Shown in pieces: positions 56,915-64,000 of a stretch of 64,000 bases of DNA. Both the position numbers and the translations under genes were made by a program. Source of the stretch: Natronomonas salina (GTDB lineage: Archaea; Halobacteriota; Halobacteria; Halobacteriales; Haloarculaceae). The notes beneath the pieces are model-generated. The model was not told the origin of the DNA. It was given only the letters and a program-made list of their open reading frames with translations, and did no database searches. Positions within the stretch are counted from its first letter, which is position 1; each line of letters begins with the position of its first letter. Location: contig NZ_CP058335.1 of assembly GCF_013391105.1 (NCBI RefSeq), positions 2,294,001-2,358,000 of the forward strand. The letters run 5' to 3'.

Positions 56915-58894
56915 TCAGTCGAACTTCTCCAGTAACTCCCCGTAAAGCGGGTCGCCGTCCTGTTCGGCGAGCTTCTCGACGATGAGTTCGGGCGTCGATC
57001 GCGCGAGGTGGTCCTTGACCGGGGAGCGGTTCACCTGGAGCTCGCCGTCCTCGAGGCCGAGCGCCTGGATGCCGTCGACGGTCACGTCCACGCCGGCCGC
57101 CTCGCGGATCTCGCCGGCGAGGTGGGAGACGAACACCGCGGTGGAGTCGCTCTCGGTCAGCGCCTCGAGGATGCCGGCGATGATGACCGCGCTGGCGCCC
57201 GGCTCCGTGATGGACTCGAGTTCGTCGACGAGCACGAGCCGGGTCCGGTCGCCGGCCACGAGCGACCCGAACTCCCGGAGGGTCGACTCGAAGGCGCCGG
57301 CGTCGAGGGTCCCCTGGGTCTTCGCCTGGTAGTGCAGCGCCTCGAACCGCTCCAGGCGGGCGTCCTCGGCGGGGACCGGCAGGCCCATCTGGCCGAGTAC
57401 CACCACGAGCGCCACGAGGTCCAGCGTCGACGTCTTCCCGCCGCTGTTGACACCCGAGAGGAGGGCGACGCCCTCCACGCCGTAGTCGACCGGCTCGACG
57501 GCCTCGAAGTCGACGTCCAGCAGCGGCGACCGGCCCCCCTCGATCCGGAACCCCCGACCCTCGAACGTCGGGAAGGTGCAGTCGAAGTCGCGGGCGAACC
57601 GCGAGACGGCGAGTTCGACGTCCAGGTCGAGGGCCGCGTCGACGAGGTCGCCCGCGGGCTCGCGCATCTCCCGGAGGTCGTCGGCCAGGTCGCGCTTCAG
57701 CCGCGCGGCACGCCGGTCGCGTTCGGCGGTCAGCTCCTCGCGAAGCCGGTCGACGACGCGGTCGTCGTGTTCCACCGGAAACGTGGGGTCCTCGCCGAAG
57801 GCCTGCCGGGCCATCGACTCGTAGTCCTCGAGGCCGAGCGCGTCGGCGAAGTGGTCCCGGGCCGCTTCCACTGCGGCGGCGAACTCGTCGGCCAGCTCCC
57901 GCTCCAGCAGCGAGTCGACGCCCGCGCCGCGCTCGACCAGCGAGAGGAGGTCGTTACCCTCGATGGTGACGTCGCGCTCCTGGATGGCCTCCCGGAGGTG
58001 GTCGTTGGCGACGTTCTCGGCCATCGAGACAGCGGCGTCGAGGTCGTCGATGGCGTCCTCGAGTTCGTTCAGGGCCTCGTCGTCGGCGACGGTCCCGTCC
58101 TGGTTGAGCCGCGAGAGCGCCTCGTCGAGCGCGTCGACGTCGCAGGGGGCCTCCAGGTCGGCGGCCTGGTGGACCGCGGCGGCCGCCCGGAGCCGGTCGC
58201 GGTTCCGTGCGAAGAAGGCGAGGGTCCGCTCCGGGACGACCTCCGCGGGGTTCTCCAGGGCGTCGGGCTCCACCCGGACGTCGCCCTCCACTTCGACGCC
58301 GGAGAACTCCTCGTCGAGCACCACGACGGTGGAGTACCCGCGCGCGAGGTCGGCGATGCCGCGGGCGTCCTCGACCAGTTCGACGCTCAGCTCGGGGACG
58401 GCCTCACGCGCTTCCGAGTACGTCTCCGCGTCGTTCGTCGCGAGACAGCGGTCCCGGACCCGGACGTCCCGCGGCGGTTCGAGCGGCTCGACGCCTTCCA
58501 GGGCCTCGAGGACCTCCGGCGTCGGCTCCCGCTCGACGGCCTCGCAGGTGAACGTCCGGACCTCCTCGATGCGTGAGGCCGCCGCGCTCGGGTAGAGGGT
58601 CTCCAGGCGCTTCTCGGCGTAGCGGGTGACGGCGCGGTCCTGCAGGAGGCCGAGCGCCGACTCGTATATCTCGCGGGCCCGCGGGGTCGCGAGGAAGTCG
58701 CCGTCGTCGTCGTGCTGGCTGCGGATGGCGGCGCGGGCGATCCGGGCGGCCCGCCCCTCGCTGATGCCCGGCGCGCGGGCGACGGCCGCGACGTCCCCGG
58801 ACGCGAGCGCCCGCTCGGGGTCGTCGAGTTCGGCGAGGCGCTCGGCCGTCTTCGCCCCCACGCCCGGGATCGCCTCCAGCTCCTCCAGTTCCAT
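56915..58894 (-). CDS. MutS-related ATPase with N-terminal HhH
   Basis: A 659-residue protein. The N-terminus has a helix-hairpin-helix (ELEAIPGVGAKTAERLAELDD). A long coiled-coil-rich middle (lever and clamp region) follows, then the MutS ATPase: Walker A LLSGVNSGGKTSTLDLVAL (about 485), Walker B TRLVLVDELESITEPG, and AVFVSHLAGEI. The mismatch-reading domain I is absent, as in the archaeal MutS2/MutS5-like group, which is thought to act on recombination intermediates. Its nearness to the origin cluster may be incidental. Confidence 0.87.
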   Translation of the reverse strand: MELEELEAIPGVGAKTAERLAELDDPERALASGDVAAVARAPGISEGRAARIARAAIRSQHDDDGDFLATPRAREIYESALGLLQDRAVTRYAEKRLETLYPSAAASRIEEVRTFTCEAVEREPTPEVLEALEGVEPLEPPRDVRVRDRCLATNDAETYSEAREAVPELSVELVEDARGIADLARGYSTVVVLDEEFSGVEVEGDVRVEPDALENPAEVVPERTLAFFARNRDRLRAAAAVHQAADLEAPCDVDALDEALSRLNQDGTVADDEALNELEDAIDDLDAAVSMAENVANDHLREAIQERDVTIEGNDLLSLVERGAGVDSLLERELADEFAAAVEAARDHFADALGLEDYESMARQAFGEDPTFPVEHDDRVVDRLREELTAERDRRAARLKRDLADDLREMREPAGDLVDAALDLDVELAVSRFARDFDCTFPTFEGRGFRIEGGRSPLLDVDFEAVEPVDYGVEGVALLSGVNSGGKTSTLDLVALVVVLGQMGLPVPAEDARLERFEALHYQAKTQGTLDAGAFESTLREFGSLVAGDRTRLVLVDELESITEPGASAVIIAGILEALTESDSTAVFVSHLAGEIREAAGVDVTVDGIQALGLEDGELQVNRSPVKDHLARSTPELIVEKLAEQDGDPLYGELLEKFD

Positions 58895-59023
58895 CTACAC
58901 GGCGTTGGGTCGGCAGCCGGGAAAACTTCTCCGCCCGGAACGGCTCGTGCAACCGCCGGCGGGGGTCGTCTGTCGGCCTCGCCCCGACTCAATCCTCTTA
59001 CGGGCTCGGCCCGAACTAGGCGC

Positions 59024-59575
59024 ATGACGACCCACGTCAGCGAGGACCAGGTCCGCTGGTGGCTCGACGACAGCGCGGTCCAGGACGTGACGGCCCACGC
59101 CGGCGAGGAGACGGAGTTCAACCTCCAGGTGACGCTCTCCCGGCTCCCCATCCACCTCATCAAGGAGCGACCTGACGACCCGGTCCGCGTCGTCGGGCGC
59201 AGCGGGTTCGACACCGACCGGGCCAAGCGGATGCTCCGCGAGGAGGAGTCCCGGACGGAGCTTCTGAGTCAGCTCGGCCCGGTGCTCGCGACGACGCCGG
59301 GCTTCTACACGTTCCTCGACGAGGACAGCACCGCCTGCGAGCTCCGACACGCCGAGACGCTGCAGATCGAACACCGAATCTACCCCGACGAGGCGACCCA
59401 GCAGCGGCTGATGGACAGCGTGATGGATATCGCGACGGGCATGCGCTACGTCCAGAACGTGCTGGCGGCGACCCACCCGGGCGTCCCGCCGGAGGAGGAC
59501 GACGTCGAAGAGATCGAACCCCACGACCCCGGTGACGCGGGCGACGACGCCGAGCCCGGCGACGACGCAGACTGA
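59024..59575 (+). CDS. DUF2299 family protein
   Basis: A 183-residue acidic protein: VRWWLDDSAVQDVTAHAGEETEFNLQVTLSRLPIHLIKERPDDPVRVVGRSG, then IEHRIYPDEATQQRLMDSVMDIATGMRYVQNVL. The pattern (a small alpha/beta domain of about 150 residues) matches DUF2299, of unknown function. A disordered acidic tail follows. It stands alone between the MutS-like and polC genes. Confidence 0.7.
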   Translation: MTTHVSEDQVRWWLDDSAVQDVTAHAGEETEFNLQVTLSRLPIHLIKERPDDPVRVVGRSGFDTDRAKRMLREEESRTELLSQLGPVLATTPGFYTFLDEDSTACELRHAETLQIEHRIYPDEATQQRLMDSVMDIATGMRYVQNVLAATHPGVPPEEDDVEEIEPHDPGDAGDDAEPGDDAD

Positions 59576-59608
59576 TTCCGAATCGCGCGGATTCGAGTTC
59601 CCGACGCC

Positions 59609-62600
59609 CTACATGAAGTCCGCGATGCCGCTCTGCTTGTTCGTGTCGTCCTCGAAGATGGACTCCAGGGCCCGGTCGAGGATCTTCAGCCGCTGCTTCG
59701 TGTACTCCCGGCAGTCGTACTCCTCGGCGACGGTGATGGCCGTGTCCATGTACTTGTTCACCGACCCCTCGTGGACGGTGAGGTTCACCCGGCCACCGCA
59801 CTCCCGGCAGTCGCCGGTCAGCGGCATGCGACGGTACTTCTCCCCGCAGTCGAGGCAACGGGTCTCCTGGCGGGAGAACGCCCGCAGGTTGCCGATGAGG
59901 TCCGGCAGGAAGTGGTACTCGATGACGCGCTCGGCGACGTCGGTCTCGTCGACGGCCCGGAGCTTCCGGGCCAGCTCGAGCTGGGCGTCCATCTTGTCCA
60001 TCATGCTGCCGAGGGTCTTGTACGCTGAGAGGTCCGGCCCGAGCGCGATGTCGGCGGTGTCGTGGGTGTGGTCGAAGCCGCGGTACTGGTCCTTGGTGCC
60101 GAGGGTGTCCTCGCCGAGCTGGACGAGATCCTCGACGGCGCCGGGGTCGTCCATCTCCCTGGTGGCCTCGTAGAACTCCCGCGGGTACTCCCGGACGATG
60201 TCCATGTTGTGGGCCTCGTCGTCGATCTCGGCGGGGTCGATGCGCGAGGACATGACCAGCGGCGCGTCCATCCGGCCGCCGCGCTTGTCGGGGAGGAAAC
60301 TCTTCGAGAAGTTGAGAAGACCGTCCATGAGGAGCATCACGCAGTCCTCGTCACCATCGCAGTTCCGACGCTTCGCGGCGTGAAAGTACGGATGAGCGTA
60401 CCCGACGGCCGCGGAGGTGAATCCTATCACCCTCCCGACAACAGCCGCCGACGTGTGCGGCGCCATCCCGAAGACCAGTTCGCCGACGAGGTCGTCGCGG
60501 TCGTCGATCTCGTAGAACGGGTCCATGCCGTAGTACTGCTCGAGGAGGTCGTCGACGAAGTCCGCCGTGCGCATCATGTGCTCGGCGGCGCCGTTCGAGA
60601 GGACGACGTCCTGGACCCGTAATTCGACGAGCTGGTCCTCGTTCCGGAGCGGCTGGCCGTGGACGTCCTCCTCGTAGCCGAGCGCCTGCAGCTGGCCGAC
60701 GGAGACGTCGAGCTCCGAGGCTCGGACGGAGGTGACCGGCAGGTCGGTCATGTCGTAGCGGACGGTGCCGTCCTTGAACGACGAGACGCCGTTCTTCGCC
60801 CGCAGGACGCCCTTCTCGATGGGCTCGGGGACCTTGTGCTCCGAGGAGAGCCCTTTGACGCCCTTCAGGACGTCGAAGGCGTTCTCCCGCTCGCCGACGT
60901 TCCCGAGGGCGTTCCGGTACTCCTCGTTGACGTCGATGGTCTTCGTCTGGACGGCGTCGGCCTCCTTCTCGCAGCGGTGACAGATCGCGCGGCCGGCCTC
61001 GTCGGGTTCGACGTCGATGTCGCAGTCCCAGCAGACGTAGTGGGGCTCCGTGACGGCGTTGCAGTCGGGACAGCGCGCCCGGAAGGTCTCGGTCTCGCAG
61101 GCCTCGCAGCGGCGCCGGCCGACCTGCACCTCGACGAGGCCGGGGGTGTCCTGCATGGACTCGGCGTGCTTGCCGGCGGCGGCGACGTCGCGCTGGGAGC
61201 CGCCGGCCTCGCCGATGGGGAACAGCGTGTGGACGGCCGGCGAGAGGTCGCGCTTCTCGGACTTCTCCGGGCGGCCCATCCGGCAGCCGATGCGGGTCGG
61301 CGCGCGCTCCTGGACCTCGAACGGCGCGACCTCGTTGACGGCCTTCACGGCGTTGTCGCCGCCGTCCCACTCGCGGGCCGCCGCCGAGAGGTCGGCCCAG
61401 CGCTTCTCGAGGTCGTCGGTGAGCCCGAGGGACCGGACCAGCGGGACGGCGTCGGGGATCGTCAGCGTCTCCTCGCCCTGCGTGTGCTCGACGGTGATGT
61501 TCTCCAGGGCCTCGCGGACGGGTTCGGTCCGCGGGACGACGAGCGTCCGCTCGGTCGCCGAGTCCGCGTCCGGGGGCGCCACTGCAGCCCCGTCGGCTTC
61601 GGCCCAGTGGCCCTCGCTCGCGGCCGCCGCCAGCGCCTCGAACCCGTCGACGCCGAGGTCGTGCCAGAGGTAGGTGTACTCCGGGTGGAGCGGGGCGTCG
61701 TACTCCTCGGCCCACTCGAGGGCCTGGGCGGCGTCGGGGTGTTCGAGGTCGACGCGCGGGGAGTCCTCCATCGCCTGCACGTCGGCGCCGGCGGCCGCGA
61801 GGTCCTGCTTCCACCACTCCGGGGCGTAGGAGGCCGGCGACAGCGGGTGGTTGTTCTCGACGAACTCGCCGTAGTTGACGAGGTACTCCCCGAGGTCGAG
61901 GATCTTCTCGACGCCGTTGCGGATCTCCAGGGCCTCCTCGGGGTCGTCGATGCGGCGGACGTCGCCGTTGGCCAGCCGGACGGTCGGCCCCTCGATGCTG
62001 TCGACCGGGACGACCCCGGCGGCCTTCCCGGGGCGCTCGGTCTTGATCTGGGTCCCGGTCGCCAGGAAGTCGTCGATGAGGTGCATCGTCGCGGGGTGGA
62101 CGCCCGCGGTCGCGAAGCCGTGGTTCCGGGAGCGGCCGTACCGGAGGCGGAAGCCGCCGTCTTCGGAGGGGTGGCCGAACACCGGCCGCCCGGCGATGAG
62201 GTCACGGAGGAACTTCGTGGCGGGCTCCGGTCGCGGCGGGCCATCGGGTTCGGCGTTACCGTCGCCGTCGCCCGACTCCGGCGCCTCCACTTCGTCGTCC
62301 TGGGCGTCGGCTTCGTCGCCGGCGTCGTCGTCCTCACCCTCCGCGTCGTCGCCGTTCTCCTTCTTCTTGTACGTCCCGTCGATGAGGTCCTGGAGCCACG
62401 GCCAGTCGACCTCGTCGAGCTGGGAGGTGTACCGCTGGATCTTCGGGGCCTTCTGGGCGATCCCCTCCCCGAGGACGAGGCACATCCCGCCGCGGGCGTT
62501 GTTGGTGTCGACGCGCTCGAGGTCGCGGAAGCCCGAGACCTCCTCGTCGCCCGTCGCCTCGCCGTCGAGCATGATGGGCATGTTCCGGGCGATGAACTTC

Positions 62601-63211
62601 GTCTCGGCGTCCTTCGGCGCGTACTGCAGGCCCGTCTCGTTGTCGTACAGGCCCAGCTCCTCGGCGTAGCGCTCCACCTCGTCGTCCCGCGGGCGGTACT
62701 CGTCGATACCGATGAGCGTTCGGGTGTAGTCGGCGACGAGGACGGACAGCGCCTGGGCGGTCCCGCCGGCCGAGCGGATCGGCCCGGCGTAGTAGATGTT
62801 GATGAACTCGGAGCCGTCGTCGTTCTCCAGCAGTTCGACGCGGTCGATGCCCTCGATCGGCGCCGCGACGACGCCCTCGGTCAGCAGCGCGACCGCGGTG
62901 CGGACGGCGCCCTCGACCTTCCCGGCGCGGGTGTCGTAGTCGCCGACCCGCCCTTCGGCGAAGTCCTCCGCGAGTTCGAGGGCGGCCTCCTCCCGGGAGA
63001 GGTCGGGGTCGTCCTCCATCTCGCGGACGCGCTCGGCGACGCCGTCGATGCCGAGGATGTTCTCGACGCGGTCGGCCATGTCCTTCGCGATGGGGATCTC
63101 GACGTCCTCGGTGGGGTCGCCGCCGCGCTCGCGGGCCTCGCTGGCGACGGCCATCGCCTCGTCGAGCCCGGATTCCAGCCGCTCGAAGTAGGCCTCGTCG
63201 TCGGGGCGCAT
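59609..63211 (-). CDS. polC: DNA polymerase D large subunit (DP2)
   Basis: A 1200-residue catalytic subunit of the archaeal replicative polymerase D. The active-site acidic pair is in RRNCDGDEDCVMLLMDGLLNFS (about 952-958). Zinc-finger cysteines appear as CEACETETFRARCPDCNAV...CWDC...CHRC (about 700-750) and near the end as CLDCGEKYR...CRECGG. An acidic low-complexity insert lies at about 290-340. Many haloarchaeal relatives carry an intein in this gene; none is seen. The small subunit (DP1) is not in the window. Confidence 0.96.
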   Translation of the reverse strand: MRPDDEAYFERLESGLDEAMAVASEARERGGDPTEDVEIPIAKDMADRVENILGIDGVAERVREMEDDPDLSREEAALELAEDFAEGRVGDYDTRAGKVEGAVRTAVALLTEGVVAAPIEGIDRVELLENDDGSEFINIYYAGPIRSAGGTAQALSVLVADYTRTLIGIDEYRPRDDEVERYAEELGLYDNETGLQYAPKDAETKFIARNMPIMLDGEATGDEEVSGFRDLERVDTNNARGGMCLVLGEGIAQKAPKIQRYTSQLDEVDWPWLQDLIDGTYKKKENGDDAEGEDDDAGDEADAQDDEVEAPESGDGDGNAEPDGPPRPEPATKFLRDLIAGRPVFGHPSEDGGFRLRYGRSRNHGFATAGVHPATMHLIDDFLATGTQIKTERPGKAAGVVPVDSIEGPTVRLANGDVRRIDDPEEALEIRNGVEKILDLGEYLVNYGEFVENNHPLSPASYAPEWWKQDLAAAGADVQAMEDSPRVDLEHPDAAQALEWAEEYDAPLHPEYTYLWHDLGVDGFEALAAAASEGHWAEADGAAVAPPDADSATERTLVVPRTEPVREALENITVEHTQGEETLTIPDAVPLVRSLGLTDDLEKRWADLSAAAREWDGGDNAVKAVNEVAPFEVQERAPTRIGCRMGRPEKSEKRDLSPAVHTLFPIGEAGGSQRDVAAAGKHAESMQDTPGLVEVQVGRRRCEACETETFRARCPDCNAVTEPHYVCWDCDIDVEPDEAGRAICHRCEKEADAVQTKTIDVNEEYRNALGNVGERENAFDVLKGVKGLSSEHKVPEPIEKGVLRAKNGVSSFKDGTVRYDMTDLPVTSVRASELDVSVGQLQALGYEEDVHGQPLRNEDQLVELRVQDVVLSNGAAEHMMRTADFVDDLLEQYYGMDPFYEIDDRDDLVGELVFGMAPHTSAAVVGRVIGFTSAAVGYAHPYFHAAKRRNCDGDEDCVMLLMDGLLNFSKSFLPDKRGGRMDAPLVMSSRIDPAEIDDEAHNMDIVREYPREFYEATREMDDPGAVEDLVQLGEDTLGTKDQYRGFDHTHDTADIALGPDLSAYKTLGSMMDKMDAQLELARKLRAVDETDVAERVIEYHFLPDLIGNLRAFSRQETRCLDCGEKYRRMPLTGDCRECGGRVNLTVHEGSVNKYMDTAITVAEEYDCREYTKQRLKILDRALESIFEDDTNKQSGIADFM

Positions 63212-63658
63212 CTACAGCGGCCAGAGGTCGAGGTCGGTCACGCCGTCGTGCTCGCGCGCCAGCGTCGCGTCGAACTCCCGGACGTACAGTTCGCCGGCGA
63301 AGGTGGTCGCCGAGTCGAGGTGGCCGCCGACCATCGAGCCGTCCTCGCGGGAGAGCGTGACGTGGGTGTGGGCGAACCGCTCGCCCTCGAGATGCGAGAC
63401 GTTCCCCAGCGCCGTCGTCACCTCGAAGGGTTCGTCGAACTCGACGGGGTAGTACTCCTGTTCGTCCTGGTCGTAGAAGTAGACGGTCGCGTCCTGCACC
63501 GCGCCGAGGCCGAGGAAGAAGGCGGCGTCGATGCCCTCCTCGTCGGCGAAGGCCTCGATCTGGCCGCGCCAGTCGCGACCGTGCTCCAGTCGGGCGACGT
63601 ACTCGCGGTCACCCTCGACGCGCTGGTAATCCATGTACGGACCGTCTACGGCAGCCAT
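63212..63658 (-). CDS. PPC (DUF296) domain protein
   Basis: A 148-residue single PPC domain protein: YVARLEHGRDWRGQIEAFADEEGIDAAFFLGLGAVQDATVYFYD, then FEVTTALGNVSHLEGERFAHTHVTLSREDGSMVGGHLDSATTFAGELYVREF. The His residues H-x-H and GGH match the trimeric metal-binding site of prokaryotic PPC proteins. The role is unknown; plant relatives bind AT-rich DNA through a separate motif not present here. Start at ATG 63658; an ATG at 63634 is also possible. It ends directly before the polC start codon. Confidence 0.85.
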   Translation of the reverse strand: MAAVDGPYMDYQRVEGDREYVARLEHGRDWRGQIEAFADEEGIDAAFFLGLGAVQDATVYFYDQDEQEYYPVEFDEPFEVTTALGNVSHLEGERFAHTHVTLSREDGSMVGGHLDSATTFAGELYVREFDATLAREHDGVTDLDLWPL

Positions 63659-63755
63659 CAAAAAGTTGTGCTCTTCCTGCCTCGCTGACCCGACCGCGGG
63701 GGTCGGGTCGCGCGGTCGCTACGCGGCTACGTCGGGTCCCCACCCGGCCGCCCGG

Positions 63756-63923
63756 TCAGCGCCAGTCGTCGACGTCGACCGTGACGTCAGTGGACACCGA
63801 GAGATAAGCCTCCTCGCTGCAGAGCTCCGCGATGATGAGCCGCTCGCCGTCGGAGCCGCTGTCGATGGACGCCATGACCTCGCACTCGGAAACCGTGACC
63901 GGGGTGGCCGTCTCCTGTGCCAT
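63756..63923 (-). CDS. Small acidic haloarchaeal protein (DUF7556-like)
   Basis: A 55-residue protein: MAQETATPVTVSECEVMASI, followed by a stretch IIAELCSEEAYLSVSTDVTVDVDDWR. The VMASID...IIAE...A-W/Y-LS pattern resembles a tiny haloarchaeal family. Function unknown. Beyond it the last 77 bases of the window hold no gene that I can support. Confidence 0.6.
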   Translation of the reverse strand: MAQETATPVTVSECEVMASIDSGSDGERLIIAELCSEEAYLSVSTDVTVDVDDWR

Positions 63924-64000
63924 GCATGTGCATAGTTCACAGGGAGTACATAAGGGTAACGATGTGACACGGTACCATACTGCGATTCGAAACACTGATA

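Noticed and set aside
59609-63211. Intein in polC
   Set aside because: The protein reads without interruption through the zinc and active-site regions; the only insert is a short acidic stretch with no splicing motifs.

Overview
The window is a piece of a haloarchaeal chromosome (class Halobacteria). The support is strong: very GC-rich DNA, strongly acidic proteins, archaeal-only replication proteins (Orc1/Cdc6, PolD large subunit, Era-like GTPase with OapB/OapC partners), NMD3, a Taw2-type wyosine enzyme, Tat-lipobox binding proteins, a PGF-CTERM surface protein, and many small protein families known mainly from haloarchaea (DUF5784, DUF5786, DUF7344, DUF7563 types). I cannot name the genus from sequence alone.

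Layout. 0-14 kb: the tail of a Hef-type repair nuclease/helicase; small zinc and membrane proteins; the two ends of an amino-acid permease whose middle is gone; an HpcH/HpaI aldolase; a methyltransferase; UspA; a DUF1684 protein carrying a repeat-derived insert; an XPD-like Fe-S helicase; a thiamine ABC importer (thiB-thiP-thiQ); an AI-2E-type permease; and HtpX. 14-30 kb: a PGF-CTERM surface protein, gamma-glutamyltransferase, a translation/tRNA-modification pair (nmd3-taw2), an amidohydrolase, a second XPD-like helicase, a DoxX protein, an NAD(P)-binding protein and several haloarchaeal families. 30-50 kb: leuS, a pstS-pstC-pstA cluster with no pstB or phoU beside it, tandem peroxiredoxins, larB, a small histone-fold-like protein, an M20 peptidase, rpiA with a 65-bp tandem duplication of its 3' end, glmM, a class V aminotransferase, an acyl-CoA dehydrogenase and others.

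50-64 kb is the most notable part: a chromosomal replication origin of the haloarchaeal oriC1 type. orc1 is on the minus strand. An intergenic region of 1.19 kb holds origin recognition boxes (ORBs) around an AT-rich unwinding zone. On the other side lie the Era-like GTPase, OapB and OapC genes. A second orc1/cdc6 gene, a MutS-related ATPase and the DNA polymerase D large subunit follow, making a replication/repair cluster of about 13 kb. ORB-like sequences also occur inside the orc1 coding region, downstream of orc1, and as an outward-facing pair around a 31-bp low-GC spacer between oapC and the second orc gene. That last pair copies the main origin's design at small scale and is the best candidate here for something undescribed.

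Recurrent small-scale features: most promoters look like TATA boxes about 25-30 bp before the start codon, suggesting leaderless or short-leader transcripts. Four convergent gene pairs share one CTAG as both stop codons, while CTAG is otherwise scarce in haloarchaeal genomes and is clustered in the origin's AT-rich zone. I found no tRNA, rRNA, CRISPR array or insertion sequence.
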